Shown: positions 9,803 through 20,810, numbered from the stretch's first letter. The stretch is 64,000 bases of DNA from Chrysogorgia sp. JL179-B06 (GCA_035772405.1 JAYKKM010000348.1:4625501-4689500), one strand, 5' to 3'. The notes: generated from the sequence alone by a model not told the origin. Numbers and translations: made by a program.

Positions 9803-12800
9803 ATGACAATAGCGACAGTTTCTCGCGCTGGAAAGAGCGCAAATTTGCAATCGTTGGAGACTGGTACGGAAAGTGACGCTGACCACAAAGAACTGACGAG
9901 CGTTTACGGCTCTGATGATAATAAACAAGTATCTGTCGCTACGACCAAACCAAGGTAATAAGCCTTCGTATTATTTAATAATAATTATTATATTCACCCA
10001 TCGGGTCTCTTTGTGCACTTTATCCTAACCCTAAATAACCCTAATTCTAACCCCGCTTAGACGGGGGCCAATCCTAACCCTCCTGGGTAACCGTTTTTTT
10101 CCCTCAACCCTAGTAACCCAATCCACTCCCCTAAAAGACTCTCTCCTTCCACAGGTGGCGGGCAACACGAAGGTACGGGATGCCCGCGCGCGCCTTCGCC
10201 TCACAGAAGCCTCTGCGGAAGAGAGCCCGTTTTCCACTATAAGCGACTTTTTTCGCGCGAAGCGACATTTCCCTTTGTCGGCGACAAAGGAAAATGTCGC
10301 TTCGCGCGAAAAAAGTCACTCAGGAAAACGGGCTTTAAAGCCCATCTACACGATACGATTCATCGTATACGATTGTCATTCTGGCGTATATTGTTGTATA
10401 TGATTGTCGCGCTGGCGTACATTATTGTATACGATTGTCGCGCTGGCGTACATTGTTGTAAACGATTGTCATTCTGGCGTATATTGTTGTATATGATTGT
10501 CGTACTGGCGTACATTATTGTATACGATTGTCGCGCTGGCGTACATTGTTGTAAACGATTGTCGCGCTGGCGTACCGGTTGTATACGTACGATTGTTGTA
10601 TACGATTATCGTATGCAATTGTTTGTACACGACATAATTCTTGTTTATGATTCGATGATGAATGCTGATATGTATTGTTTGATCACATCTTGCACATGCG
10701 CAGTTAGTTCCAAAAACAAAACAAAAAACAACAAATTTCTGCATTCGGCGGCCTTTGCGTGACGTCATTTTTGTTCGTGATGTCATTAGCACGATTCACT
10801 CAGGTTGGGTCCCACAAAGGATTTTTCACGAAATATACCATCATTGATTCATTCAACCTCATTATCATTGTAGGTGTGCTATCACTCCTCTTTCAATAAG
10901 CATTGTTTTTTTCAGCCAATGTGAAGAGAGGAGGGAGAAAAAAGACCAGATTGAACGGCTCTGTACAACTCCTGTTACATCCGTCACATATTTTAAACCA
11001 GATGCTTATTTTTCAAGTAGCAATAAGGTAGTGTAACACGTGTTAAAAGGTTTAAAATATATATTTGAACGGCAAAACAATGGTACACAAACCTAATCCT
11101 AGGGCTGATCAACTGTACAACTGCTCACGTATAACTGCTCGAATAACGTGAAGTCAATTCCGTTTCATTTGCTGACAAAGATCCTTCGCTCGAAACGTTA
11201 TGCTTCCCAAGCACTATAGGCAGTACATCAACCTTTTTAGCATTTTTGGTAATCTGGGAGGGTGTGGGCAAGAGGTAGTCTGCTAAGCGCCATCGCTTGT
11301 GTGTCCAGTGTCACACTGGATAGGTTTTCACGGGACATCATATAGCCGCCATGTTGGTATACTTCAACAATAGATTTTTAAAGTAAATGGTTTGAACCTA
11401 GGAGTATCATTAGATGTGTGAAGTTGATCGTCCAGGTTGTTGTAGTCTTGAGAAAGACTGTTGTTGGTGACTGACAGGACTATTGTTGGTGACTGCCAGG
11501 ACACTTATATTGGTGAAACCGGCAGAAACCTAAAAATCAGACTAGCTGAACACAAAACGAGCTACTAGAAACGGGGGGACTAATCACATTGCTGAACACC
11601 ACGTACAAACAAAAAAATATTGACTGGGACTCGGCTAAATGTATCGCCTTTAACACAAACTACAAACCGCGACTTACATTAGAAAGTTGGTATACCAACT
11701 TGGAACATAAACCACTTGACAGATCATACGCACACACCAACGAACAATACACCTACCGACAAACAATACACCCGCGCTTCTCAAGACTACAACAACCTGG
11801 ACGATCAACTTCACACATCAAATAGATTTTTAATTAACAGCTTTAAGTAGTACACCAACATGACCGTCATGCCCTACGATCTACAGGATCTACAGACAGG
11901 GCCACCGAGAGCCAAGATAGGTCCAGGGGAAGGTGGGGTTATGGTCTTTCACAGGCCCCTAAGATGCCCTAGAAGCTTCATTCTATGTGTAGTATTTGCA
12001 TGATGGTTATCGTTTCGGGGCCCCTTATTTGACCCAGGCCCCTGGGGCAGTTGCCCGAGCTGTCTACAGGAAGAAACAACAAAGTGCCAACAACAGTAGA
12101 TTGAAATTTGATGGCTACGGTTAGACACCTTCATTGTAGTTAATTATTATTGTGCTGCGATTACAGGTTCTCCAGGAAACTGCAACAAAGACTTATTTCG
12201 AGGCGATAAAATGTTCTCCCATGAAACTCCGACAGTCGATAGCCACACACAAACGTCACAAGGTGTCGGAAAACAGTTCGATCGACAGGCAGCATCCAAG
12301 ATACCCAGTAAAAGAAAGGCTCCCTAAGAATCAAGCTAGGTCAACTGTTGGAGAAACAACGAGCAACCCTGTGCCGAGACAGCTTGGTAGCCTTAGTTTT
12401 CAAACAAAGAATGCTGAGAGATGTCAAAGTGAGCTTCCTTACAGCACGCGTCAATTGGTTGGAGGAAAGATGGGAAAGACTCGTAGAAATGTCCACAAAA
12501 CAGCCGCAAGTAACAGCGATTTACGAGTTCGTTGTGAAAGTGTCGTGATCTACGTGAAATCAATACATGGCAATGAGAAACCATCGGCGAAAATGACGAA
12601 ACCACGAAAGGAAGCTTGGCGGGAAACCTTGGCTCTTAAAAGCGAAGACGATTATACAAAATTGCCGGTACTTGCCGTTAAAGCAAGTGGGATATTACAA
12701 GAAAGAGAGGGTGGAAAGTTCTCACCTGAACTGGAGGAGAAATCAAAAGGAATGCAAGAACAAAAACAAACAGCAAGCTTTCAAAGTTCAGAAGGATGCT

Positions 12801-13474
12801 CCGCCTCGACGAAAATCATTATACCGTTCGGAGAAGAGGAGCAACAACACACCATTACTGAAGAATGCAGTGGGAAGGCAGCAACACATACAGTCGCGCC
12901 AGAAGAGCTCAAAGTTCTGGAAAGAAAACCAAAAGTTCAACATGACCAAAATTCTATGAAAAAGAGAGAATATTTTTACGACAATCAGGAAACATGCCGA
13001 CCAAACTGTATCCCTGAGAAATCCAAAAGAAGGGTGACCAGTATGGTGATAACTCAGCTCGGAACACCACGAAAAACGGTCTGCATTAATCAACCATCGA
13101 CCGCAGCAACTCCAAGCGTACCCTTTACGAAACCCAGAATCGGAACAGCTGACGTCAATGGTTTGTTCTTAGGCCGCGAGAACCTTCCCCGGCAAAGAGC
13201 CGGAGCTCGTTTCTCGTACAACCAAAGAAAGAGAGCGGATTTTGGGATAAAAACCAAAGGGCGTCTTCAAACTGAGAGATCAGATCACGAGCTAGGAGGG
13301 AAATGTTTGTTGAGCACAGAGAGTGTTGTGTGTTTGACGGTTGGAGGAACCAGATTGTTCAGGGAACAGAGAGGTTTGCATGAGAACTTTGGGGAAGGAG
13401 AAGAAATAGAGGACATAGAGGAACAACAAGGACATTTGCGTAACTCGTTACCTCACTCGTATTATATTACGTAA
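9803..13474 (+). CDS. Three-exon gene of unknown function, basic low-complexity protein (523 aa)
   Basis: Exons 9803-9954, 10916-11027 and 12167-13474 join in phase through GT/AG introns (AAACCAAG|gtaata; ttttttcag|CCAATG; AATAAG|gtagtg; gattacag|GTTCTC). The product starts MTIATVSRAGKSANLQSLE, passes through a charged segment (CEERREKKDQIERL, likely coiled coil) and ends in a long hydrophilic exon rich in K, R, E, S, T and Q with no transmembrane segment and no domain I recognize. An AATAAA lies 77 bp after the stop. Three consecutive phase-matched exons with an intact 436-codon terminal exon argue for a real host gene. The first ATG has A at -3 (ATCACCATGA). I assign no function; a poorly conserved scaffold or nuclear protein is possible but unproven. 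Confidence 0.7.
10024..10125. repeat. Degenerate interstitial telomere-like patch (CCCTAA)
   Basis: Several CCCTAA/CCCTAAT/TAACCC words occur here (ATCCTAACCCTAAATAACCC and further copies). This is the complement of the metazoan TTAGGG telomere hexamer in degenerate form, inside intron 1 of the unknown gene. Similar patches occur at 22190-22250, 26880-26950, 41270-41330 and 43690-43800. Confidence 0.7.
10224..10338. repeat. Near-perfect hairpin of about 115 bp
   Basis: AGCCCGTTTTCC ... TTTTTTCGCGCGAAGCGACA on the left faces the complementary TGTCGCTTCGCGCGAAAAAA ... GGAAAACGGGCT on the right, around a TTTGTCGGCGACAAA centre. Its borders are sharp, as expected of a small fold-back transposable element. 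It lies in intron 1 of the unknown gene. Confidence 0.85.
10362..10615. repeat. 31-bp tandem repeat, about eight units
   Basis: The units follow the pattern ACGATTGTCGCGCTGGCGTA CATTGTTGTAA, with ATTCTGG and GTACTGG variants alternating in a higher-order order. The repeat is open in several frames, so the ORFs at 10373-10762 and 10469-10792 are not credible genes. Confidence 0.85.
11382..11820 (+). pseudogene. Penelope-like retroelement fragment with GIY-YIG endonuclease remnant
   Basis: The + strand encodes DCQDTYIGETGRNLKIRLAE followed by HKTSY and a stop, then, in other frames, NHIAEHHVQTKK and NIDWDSAKCIAFNTNYKPRL up to a C-terminal HPRFSRLQQPGRS. A TYIGETGR-type sequence followed by an RLxEHK helix is the GIY-YIG endonuclease signature of Penelope-like elements. 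At least two frameshifts and a stop break it. The insertion is bounded by a 13-bp direct repeat, AATAGATTTTTAA, at 11369-11381 and 11821-11833, read here as a target-site duplication. The 5' part carries an inverted copy of the C-terminal sequence (GATCGTCCAGGTTGTTGTAG), as expected of pLTR structure. It sits in intron 2 of the unknown gene. A related minus-strand copy is at 32030-32420. Confidence 0.85.
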
Positions 13475-13550
13475 AAAATCATTTCATAGCATAATTACCT
13501 GTTAGAATACCTATAGTCCCCGGTGCACCCTATGTTCACCCCAACAGGCA

Positions 13551-13556
13551 AATAAA
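13551..13556 (+). terminator. Poly(A) signal AATAAA of the unknown three-exon gene
   Basis: Canonical AATAAA 77 bp downstream of the TAA stop. It is the only canonical signal close to the stop, and it supports 13474 as the true end of the coding region. Confidence 0.6.
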
Positions 13557-13559
13557 CAA

Positions 13560-14865
13560 ATATAAAACGTTGCCCAGGTAAAAGTGTCCAGTCGCTGTCC
13601 TCGGACATATCATGATATCACATAAATATCAAAAATATTATTATCATTAATAGGCGATATTTTGTCATAATTTTGTCAGATTTTACCGGTGGCACTCTTG
13701 GAACGATCGAGAAACTCAGTGAAACAAAATTGTTTTTCAATTCCGGCGAAATTAACTGCAGGAGAGGAAGTTATACTCATAGCGGCTTGGCATGCGCAGC
13801 AGGCGATTTCTTTGCAGGGGAATAGCTAGGTTGGGTAAACAATGCCGGGGAAGCTTGCCGTGTTTCCTCTCCTCTTCATCAAAAGTCAGGCATCAAAAGT
13901 TAATATCCGGTAGCCCACTATCGGCCCACGTTTTTGCTCCAATGCCCATGAAACAAGGCGAGGTTGGCAATGCATTTAAATGCATTTAATGCATCTTTCA
14001 TATCTTCGATCTTCAGGCCATGCCTATTGATGCAAATTCAGGAAGAAGTGTCTATTTTTTTAGTTAACGCCTTCATTTAAACTGGTAAAATAAATAGACG
14101 AACAATTTCATGAGCGCAAAACTTTCGCGGTTCAGCAGTTTTTACTCACATTAACGTTCACTGCCTGCACGCCTACAACCCCCTCATATTTAGCAGATTA
14201 ATCTCGTCAATCTATTATTTACGCAGTCCTCGCACAGCCCACGTGTATCAGCAAGCTGCAGTCTTCGTTTTACTTATATATATATATATATATTGTCACT
14301 TTAGTACGTATTATTTATATTCTTTATCAAAATGTGCATCTGCTAGTATCGCGCCTGAGTGCGGCAATGGCCTGAGTGCGGGGTGGGGTCTGATCACTAC
14401 GCTGCGGAGTAAAGTGAGGATTCAGTAGCAAAAAAAATTTCATAAATTTCATTCGTCATTTTTACTCTCTTCATGTTGTTCATGCGAACACGCGGCGTTG
14501 GTTAGCTTGCGTACATAAATAAATAATTGCGCTTAATAAATGTCGGCAAATAATTATATTTTCTTTTAAGTATAACACAAGCTCCGAAGTTGAACACTTT
14601 GTAAACTCAAGATTCGAGGTAAGGATAACAAGACAATTATGAAACGGTAAAATTTCGACTATATTTCAAGTCGTTGAGGTTTGACAAAATGACATTGAAA
14701 TAAAGTCGAAATCAGTAATTACTATTTCATAATCAACTTCTAGTTAACTCGAATCTGGAGTTGACAAGATGTTCATCATCAGAATTTGCAGTTCATATTT
14801 TATTTTCCTAAATTGTCGGCACAGGGTAATTATCTTTTACCTTATCGATTAATCTAATCACTAGC
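13560..14865. other. Intergenic stretch, nothing supportable
   Basis: AT-rich sequence with a short (TA)n run near 14275-14290 and no convincing ORF, RNA gene or long inverted repeat. Confidence 0.5.
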
Positions 14866-15670
14866 CTCCTCCGCAAGCAACTCGGCCTTCTCAGGCGAGT
14901 TACTCGGCTAAGCGAGTTATACTCGGCTAAGCGAGTTATACTCGGCTAAGCGAGTTATACTCGGCTAAGCGAGTTATACTCGGCTAAGCGAGTTACTCGG
15001 CTGAGCGAGTTACCCAGCTAGCCGGGTTGAAAACACTGTCTGTTTATATGAGGCGAGTTACCCGGCATGCAAATAATCGCGCTAGAACGCGCGAAAATAT
15101 AAGTGTAGGCGGAAGATATGCTTAATGCTTACCGTTTCGCTTGGCATATGCATAATTTTGCAAGCTCATGTGCACTTAAAAATGATGTTTTGTTGAAACG
15201 TTTGTTGGTGAAACGAAACAATTTACTCAGGAGGCTGAAACGAAGGAGATTGTCGATCTCAGTTGCTGCGAAGACCGGGTGCAAATGGGGAATCTTCATC
15301 ATTGTCATTGTAACTTCTTGCCATTTCTTTCCGTACAGTGTGGTATTGTACTGCTTTGTCTGCATGAAAGTCAGTATTGTTAAATTCACAGCTTACTTTG
15401 TAACTTGCAATGCACTTTATTAGTGCTGAATGCATTTCATCATTCCACCTAAAATTCTTTTTTTCCCTTCCTCCTTTACAAGCGTCCGCCATGTTGTAAA
15501 CATGTGGAAACTAACGTTGCGGACAGAACGAGTACGGCGTCCAGTGATTAAACTAATGAATTGCCTTTCGTTTTGGGTGTAACATTCTATTGTGCAGGGG
15601 CAGTCACGTCGTCGAAGCGGTACTGGTAGCCGAGTTCTCGGCAAGGCGAGTTGGAAATTTCTCCATGTCA
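14866..15670 (-). mobile_element. DNA-transposon relic with a Myb/SANT-like ORF and GGCGAGTT-rich ends
   Basis: The left part (14880-15070) holds CTCGGCTAAGCGAGTTATA tandem units (19 bp, about five) plus GGCGAGTTAC copies. The right part (15625-15660) holds AGCCGAGTTCTCGGCAAGGC and GCGAGTTGGAAATTTCTCC. Between them is a minus-strand ORF with a Myb/SANT-like domain. Similar end sequences at 8735-9130 and 9060-9110 suggest other members. The family may be Harbinger/ISL2EU-like, because elements of that class carry such an accessory ORF; this is inference. Confidence 0.55.
15259..15492 (-). CDS. Myb/SANT-like DNA-binding ORF of a transposon (77 aa, possibly a first exon)
   Basis: It begins MADACKGGREKKNFRWNDEM and continues with a helix ALIKCIASYK, then FNNTDFHADKAVQYHTVRKE and MARSYN, ending soon after FAPG. 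The order W-x-D/E-M...L..C...YK...E..N.DF.ADK...Y..IR..MA resembles the Myb/SANT-like accessory protein found with animal Harbinger-type elements. The start ATG is in an ACAACATGGCGG context. A GT within CCCGG|gtcttc near the end could be a splice donor, so the stop after RSN may not be used. No transposase is visible nearby. Confidence 0.55.
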   Translation of the reverse strand: MADACKGGREKKNFRWNDEMHSALIKCIASYKVSCEFNNTDFHADKAVQYHTVRKEMARSYNDNDEDSPFAPGLRSN

Positions 15671-16380
15671 CCTTGGCATAGCGGGATGAAATTTACTTAA
15701 GAGCGCATGCGTCAACAACCAAGAATATTTTTACGTTTTTACAACGTTAATGAATAACGGCCTTAGAACGTAGAAATTAAAGCTGCTTTTGATTTTGTTG
15801 AACCTCAACCAGTAAAGTAGGATTGCTTAGAAATGTTTTAGGAGAGATAAGAACATTCAGCGTTCGTTGAAACGTCCATGATAGACTAAGAGTTCAACCA
15901 AAACATTTAGTGCAGCTAGGAAAACACAAAGATTCCTGCGTAGGAGGCTAAAAAACGACGTCAATTTACACACATTCTTACAGAGTTTAACGCTGATGTA
16001 AGATGTATCATCACTCGCAGCTCTATAGCTATTTAGATAGAGAGATATAGTGACACAGGCACAACGATATTTATCAAAACGAACATCGTTAGTCAGAGAA
16101 ATACAGTTTTGAGCGTCGAATTTCTTATACTAGAGCAATGTTTTAAATAACAGGCACGTACTTTGGCTTCGCGGAAAATAACATTCAGGAGGGACTGCGG
16201 TTTTTGAGGTTATTCATAAGGATTTAACTAGAACACGACGATAACGTTAAATAAATTAATAATCTAAATATTAATAATTTCAAAGAAATCACACACGTAT
16301 ATTGTATACTGCTTGATGTCAAGATTTATAAGTTATAGGGATTTATGGTGAAGAAAAATTTCGAGTATTGGAATATATCA
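15671..16380. other. Intergenic stretch, nothing supportable
   Basis: AT-rich sequence without a credible ORF. The word CCTGCGTAGGAGGCTA at about 15938 resembles CCTGCGCAGGAGGCTA at about 9448, which suggests a dispersed element border. Confidence 0.4.
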
Positions 16381-16839
16381 ACCTCGTTCCCAGGGCATTT
16401 TTCCTCCTCGGCTGGTCACATGACACCCAGAATTTCTGGGTGTTTAGATATGATGTTTGTGGTCTTTGTTCCATTTCCTTTGTCTACTTTGTTGACTTGA
16501 ATAATTGAGAAATGTTCAATGCTATTCAGAGTTGTTCATGTCCGCATTCGTAGGCATAAAAGCAGCTAATAAGCTTAATAATCCACCATACATCCATGGT
16601 TATCTCTTACAAAAGGTATGAAGAAGCATATATCTAATTTAGCGAAAGCTATCGCTTCTAACATGCTGTAAAATTCAGACAGCATTCAGATTTAGATGAA
16701 TAAATTATACTCGGCTGAATTAATTGCGTTTGATGACAAGCCAATTGGATTATAGAATGGACCAGCCGATCCCAGGGCCATTTTCGCCGACCTTCCGCCG
16801 TGGAGGCAAAATGCCGTGGCAACGAGGTTGGGAATATAT

Positions 16840-17260
16840 ATATTTTAAGACCAAAGGCAAACCAGGACCAGTTGCAAAAAATGCAACTTCAAGGCCTTCC
16901 GACTGGAATTGAACCCGCGATGCTAGTGCAGTGCTCTGACCACTGAGCTACGGAGGCCGTTGCCGAGAGCCTAGTCACGAGTTCTGAATAAAATAATGGT
17001 GGTAATTCAAATTGGATATATTACAAGTGATATAGTTGGCATTTCACTCGATTACACTGCATGATGTTGCATTTTTCGCAACTGGTCCCGGTTTGGTCTT
17101 AAAATGTATATTCAAATACTCAAAGTTTTCCTTCACCATAAATCCCTATATAACATGCAGTCTAATCGAGTGAAATGCCAACTATCACTTGTAATATACC
17201 CAACTCTTCTCCCGGCATTACCACATTATATATACAGAACTCGTGACTAGGCATCCCAGA
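16840..17260 (-). mobile_element. tRNA-derived SINE, family S1 (minus orientation), with flanking fragments
   Basis: The complement of 16895-16965 contains a tRNA-like head with an A-box-like GCTCAGTGGTCAGAGCACTG and a B box GCGGGTTCAATTCCAG. The body word GTTGCATTTTTCGCAACTGG follows. A + strand copy with the same head and body is at 40385-40650. The body sequence also recurs at 17070-17100, so this locus is a composite of at least two partial copies. It is a retroposon because the tRNA-like part continues into a shared non-tRNA body. Confidence 0.8.
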
Positions 17261-17860
17261 GTCAAGCTTAAGTAACAGGCTAACAGCTTTCACTTCTCTC
17301 GATAGTCGTTGACGTTGTCCTAAAGTTATAAAGTAAAAATCCTCTGCTAGTACACGATGACATTATACTGACTTGTCCGGACTAAAAATAATTCACTCTG
17401 ATCTCTTCAGAAACGTCGTCCCTATTGGCTATTGTTTCTGCGAAAAACACCACAACTGGCCAGCCAGCTGAAAAGCTGTTTTCGTAACTCATCATAAACC
17501 GCTGAAATTACTCGACGCGGAATTATAACCGCTGTATGAAAAGGGCCGAGAAGCAGGCCCACTGCGTTAGCCTTTTAAAATCACAACGAGGATCCAAGCC
17601 GATGCTTAAAATAAACCGAAGGGAGGGAGTAAATTTGAAGCAAAAGGAAATCCAGAAATAATAATTATTTACAAGCGGAAGATCTAGTTCTCGATTTAAA
17701 ACGACGATCTGCTAATCCAGCTGGTTTAGGAAACAAAACCGTGGCAAAACGTACAACTGCGGACAAAACTGTAACTCCAAACATGGGGAATGACGTCAAC
17801 TGCCACCGTTGTTGGGCCGTTGGCCAACTATATGTAAGAAACACAAATCAAATATCTAAA
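17261..17860. other. Intergenic stretch, nothing supportable
   Basis: No ORF, inverted repeat or RNA signature that I can support. Confidence 0.4.
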
Positions 17861-17861
17861 A

Positions 17862-17965
17862 AGGTTGGTGTACTGCCGAAATAGCGTGTAAGTAGTCTAA
17901 CGTTTCGAGCGAAGGCCCTTCGTCAGAGAGTGAAAGCATATACACCAACCTTTTTTTTTATTTGA
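17862..17965. mobile_element. Dispersed short element with AAGGTTGGTGTACTGCC end and hammerhead-like core
   Basis: Begins AAAAAGGTTGGTGTACTGCC, ends with the complement CACCAACCTTTTTTT near 17955, and carries on the minus strand CTGACGAAGGGCCTTCGCTC followed by GAAACGTTAGAC. CTGACGA...GAAAC...GTH is the order of the conserved hammerhead ribozyme core. Related copies, more or less decayed, lie at about 11165-11245, 18550-18610, 20395-20425, 26060-26140, 35950-36020 and 39600-39700. The association with Penelope-like elements or retrozymes is inference from their known use of hammerhead ribozymes. Confidence 0.55.
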
Positions 17966-18019
17966 TTTGTATTTCTACTCGGCCTATACGCAGCACAACA
18001 CGTTTTATCACTCACAATA

Positions 18020-18092
18020 TATGTTAGCCTGCGCCGCAGACGGAAAAACCCAGGGTTAACCCGGGTTTTTCCGTCTGCGGTGCAGGCTAAAT
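18020..18092. repeat. Perfect hairpin around GGGTTAACCC
   Basis: TAGCCTGCGCCGCAGACGGA ... CCCAGGGTTAACCCGGG ... with the complementary right arm ending in GCGGTGCAGGCTA. It is palindromic over about 70 bp with one mismatch and has no coding content. Confidence 0.8.
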
Positions 18093-18624
18093 ATATGTAA
18101 GAAACATGTCTTTTAACACGGCCTTCGATATCCACTAGACAGTCTATGGAGACGTGGGAAGCGCCATTTTCGGCCAGACAAACCAAAAATACACCAATAA
18201 ACAAGCTCAAATGTCATCAGGTCACTTCACCCTCAAACATATAAATATATCTCGCTGATCAATGACATGTCGTTGTTTTTCGAGTAAATATTACTTATTT
18301 GTACAGTGAGATTATATCTATATTCGGGCGCATGAAGACATTGGTTGCTAAATATATTGCTTGTTTATACAACAACACCACTATCCTCCTTTACACTCAT
18401 CTGGAGGAGGCTCTATACGCACAACTGAGTCCGATTCTAATATAATGGCCGGAGGATTAGCAAAATAAATGTTCAGTGTTTCTTATCTCAATTTACGGCT
18501 GCACCATGACACCCATGTTATATGTTTATATAGAAAAAAACTACTCTAAAAGATTGGTGTAATGCCGAAATATTGCAGAATATAGGAGGTCTAGAAACGT
18601 TTCGAGAGAAGAAGGCACATCGCT

Positions 18625-18785
18625 ATTTTAGTTTTCACCAATTTCTGCCGAAGGCACGTCGTTATTTGACATTTCAGCAATCTCTCACACCGAAGGCACG
18701 TCGTTATTTGACATTTAAGCAGTCTCTGCCGAAGGCAAATCGTTATCTTACGTTTCACCAGTCTCTCTGTCGAAAGGCCTTCTCC
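18625..18785. repeat. Tandem repeat of about 40-52 bp, four units
   Basis: The unit contains CCGAAGGCACGTCGTTATTT followed by ACATTTCAGCAATCTCT, with variants. Both strands read open across it, so the 84-codon and 65-codon ORFs here are repeat products. Confidence 0.8.
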
Positions 18786-18840
18786 CAAAAGTTAGACAAT
18801 CTATACACTATTTCAGTAGAATTTTAATTCATATTTTAAC

Positions 18841-19467
18841 ATGCCTATATACGTAGTACAACACGACATATTGTTTATATATAGCAGATGTATTTTATAT
18901 ACATATGCTCTGATCAAGTCCAGAGCCAACGGGCCAAAAACATCATTGCATGTAGTTGTTGTGTGTGTAAACTGCATACATGCAGGCAAAGCCTGTACAA
19001 ATTGAGATACAGTATTTTAATTTGAGCACCACGCTCCTTCGAGATGCTTCTATAATCTCACATTAACCACAGCTAGCTGATTTTCTATAATTGACCGCGT
19101 CTTTTTCTAGGTTGTTTTTTTTCAAGGCCCACGCTTAATTTAGCCTTTTTTCTGAGTTTGCACAAGCCACTTGGGAGGGACGGTTATATTTTGACACTGA
19201 GTATGTAAGCAATATGGACAGGTGACGAGGGTCTTAAGCGCGCGTATTAATGTAGCAGTGTTACCAAACGGGAATTCAATTAAGACAGTTGGTATCCAAG
19301 CACATATAGATATATCTCCGTGTTGCTTCCATTATTAGATAAGTAGATCTCGTGGCGATAACGGTTCATTTAAAGGAGCCTCCCCTGGCTTTGCTACGTC
19401 AGAACATTTTACGAACACGCAGAGGAACATCAAGTGTATAAGAAAACTAGCAGAACAAGATTCGAGT
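18841..19467. other. Upstream flank of the small secreted-peptide ORF
   Basis: No ORF or long repeat. TATAAGAA near 19437 lies only about 30 bp before the ATG at 19468. It could be a core promoter if the 5' UTR is very short, but this is weak. Confidence 0.35.
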
Positions 19468-19776
19468 ATGGCATCTACCTTAAAAACGCTACTCGGTATA
19501 TTTGTGGTGATATTTGCCTTGGGTATTCTGCCTTCAGAAGAAATGCCGTTGCAACGCCTCGCTATCGAACCTGAGAACAACTGTAACCCGTTCGAATTGA
19601 CCAGTGGTTGTAAAAGAAAGATTGCCGCACCAACTACATCGCCGTCACCGTCATTGACTACAACTTCGAATTGGGTCTGGCTTAACGCCAAAGATATAGC
19701 ACTCGGAAAGGCACACATGAAGAAGAAATATCCGAACGTGGATTGGGATAAGGAATGGGAAAAACTTAATAGTTAA
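19468..19776 (+). CDS. Small secreted protein, candidate peptide precursor (102 aa)
   Basis: Intact single-exon ORF. Residues 1 to about 22 form a signal peptide (K6 then a hydrophobic core LLGIFVVIFALGIL). After it comes a two-cysteine segment CNPFELTSGC (C39, C48) that ends directly in a basic cleavage-type site KRK (49-51), then a Ser/Thr/Pro spacer and a charged C-terminus KAHMKKKYPNVDWDKEWEKL. One disulfide closing a 10-residue ring next to a dibasic site is a layout seen in precursors of cyclic bioactive peptides. No Gly precedes the KRK, so classical C-terminal amidation is not predicted. I do not recognize the family. A conserved small secreted protein with no processing is equally possible. 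Confidence 0.6.
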   Translation: MASTLKTLLGIFVVIFALGILPSEEMPLQRLAIEPENNCNPFELTSGCKRKIAAPTTSPSPSLTTTSNWVWLNAKDIALGKAHMKKKYPNVDWDKEWEKLNS

Positions 19777-20810
19777 CCTGAAAGAGGACAGACTATATGA
19801 TGACGAACAATTTGAAATATATAAAGATCAACCCCCACAACGAAAGAACGCCCTAAGAAGAACGTGAAAGATTTAAAATTCTGTAGAACTTTGACAGCTG
19901 TATGTATATGTCATAATGTAATAGAATTACGATAAGACGAAGTGTCATAAACAGACTATTGTAGCAACGACAGGAACTTAAGCACCATAAAAATGCCCGA
20001 TCAGGCCACAAGCAGATATAAGCAACTCTTGACTATAACTAAAGATTCTGTATAGTGTAGACAAGAAAATTAAATAATTGAAATGACACTGTCAGAGGAG
20101 GCAGCAACCTCAGAGATTATTTATTTGTATATCCATGCATCATCGTACATACATTTCTGGATTAAAATATTTCACTGTATTATTATGTTATCATTTTAGT
20201 GCACGGTCTATATTTGGTGAGTGACTGTATATATTCTATGCACTGATGACAAATCACGTGGGATAAAGTATCTCAGGTTCCTACTAAAAGGACTGAAATT
20301 TCGGCTTAAACAAAGTATCTTTGGTTCTTATGGTGTCATAACGACCTAAGCCCCGAACTAGCTTTATAGAAGTTCTGGGGCTAAACATGGCAACGAAGGG
20401 CCTTCGCTCGAAACGTTACACCTCCTAATAGACGTCTTCTTTACATATGGACTATGGTTGGACATACAAGGCGAACACGAATGAAACTTCGTTTAAAAAA
20501 ATTAATTTAAGTCACCTCTTTCATTTACTTCCGCAAACTATTTCAATTGTTTACTCTTTGATAAGAAGATAAACATTGGATAAACGTCGGACTACGCAGA
20601 TACGACTACAATTCATCAAAAAAAATTCCTAAAATATAATTTACGACACTGTGGCTCTAGGACCGGCAACCGGAACTCGTTCTGAAAAAAATAGAGGTCC
20701 GGTAATCGGACTAATACCAGAATAATCCTATCCAAACCGTAACTCTAACCTGTAACCACTAAAAAAACAAGACAAAAAAATGAAAGAAAAAAATTAAAAG
20801 AAAAGTCACC
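19777..20810. other. Downstream flank, no further gene seen
   Basis: AT-rich. At 20395-20425 there is a CGAAGGGCCTTCGCTCGAAA CGTTAC remnant of the hammerhead-like family. The rest shows nothing I can support. Confidence 0.4.
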
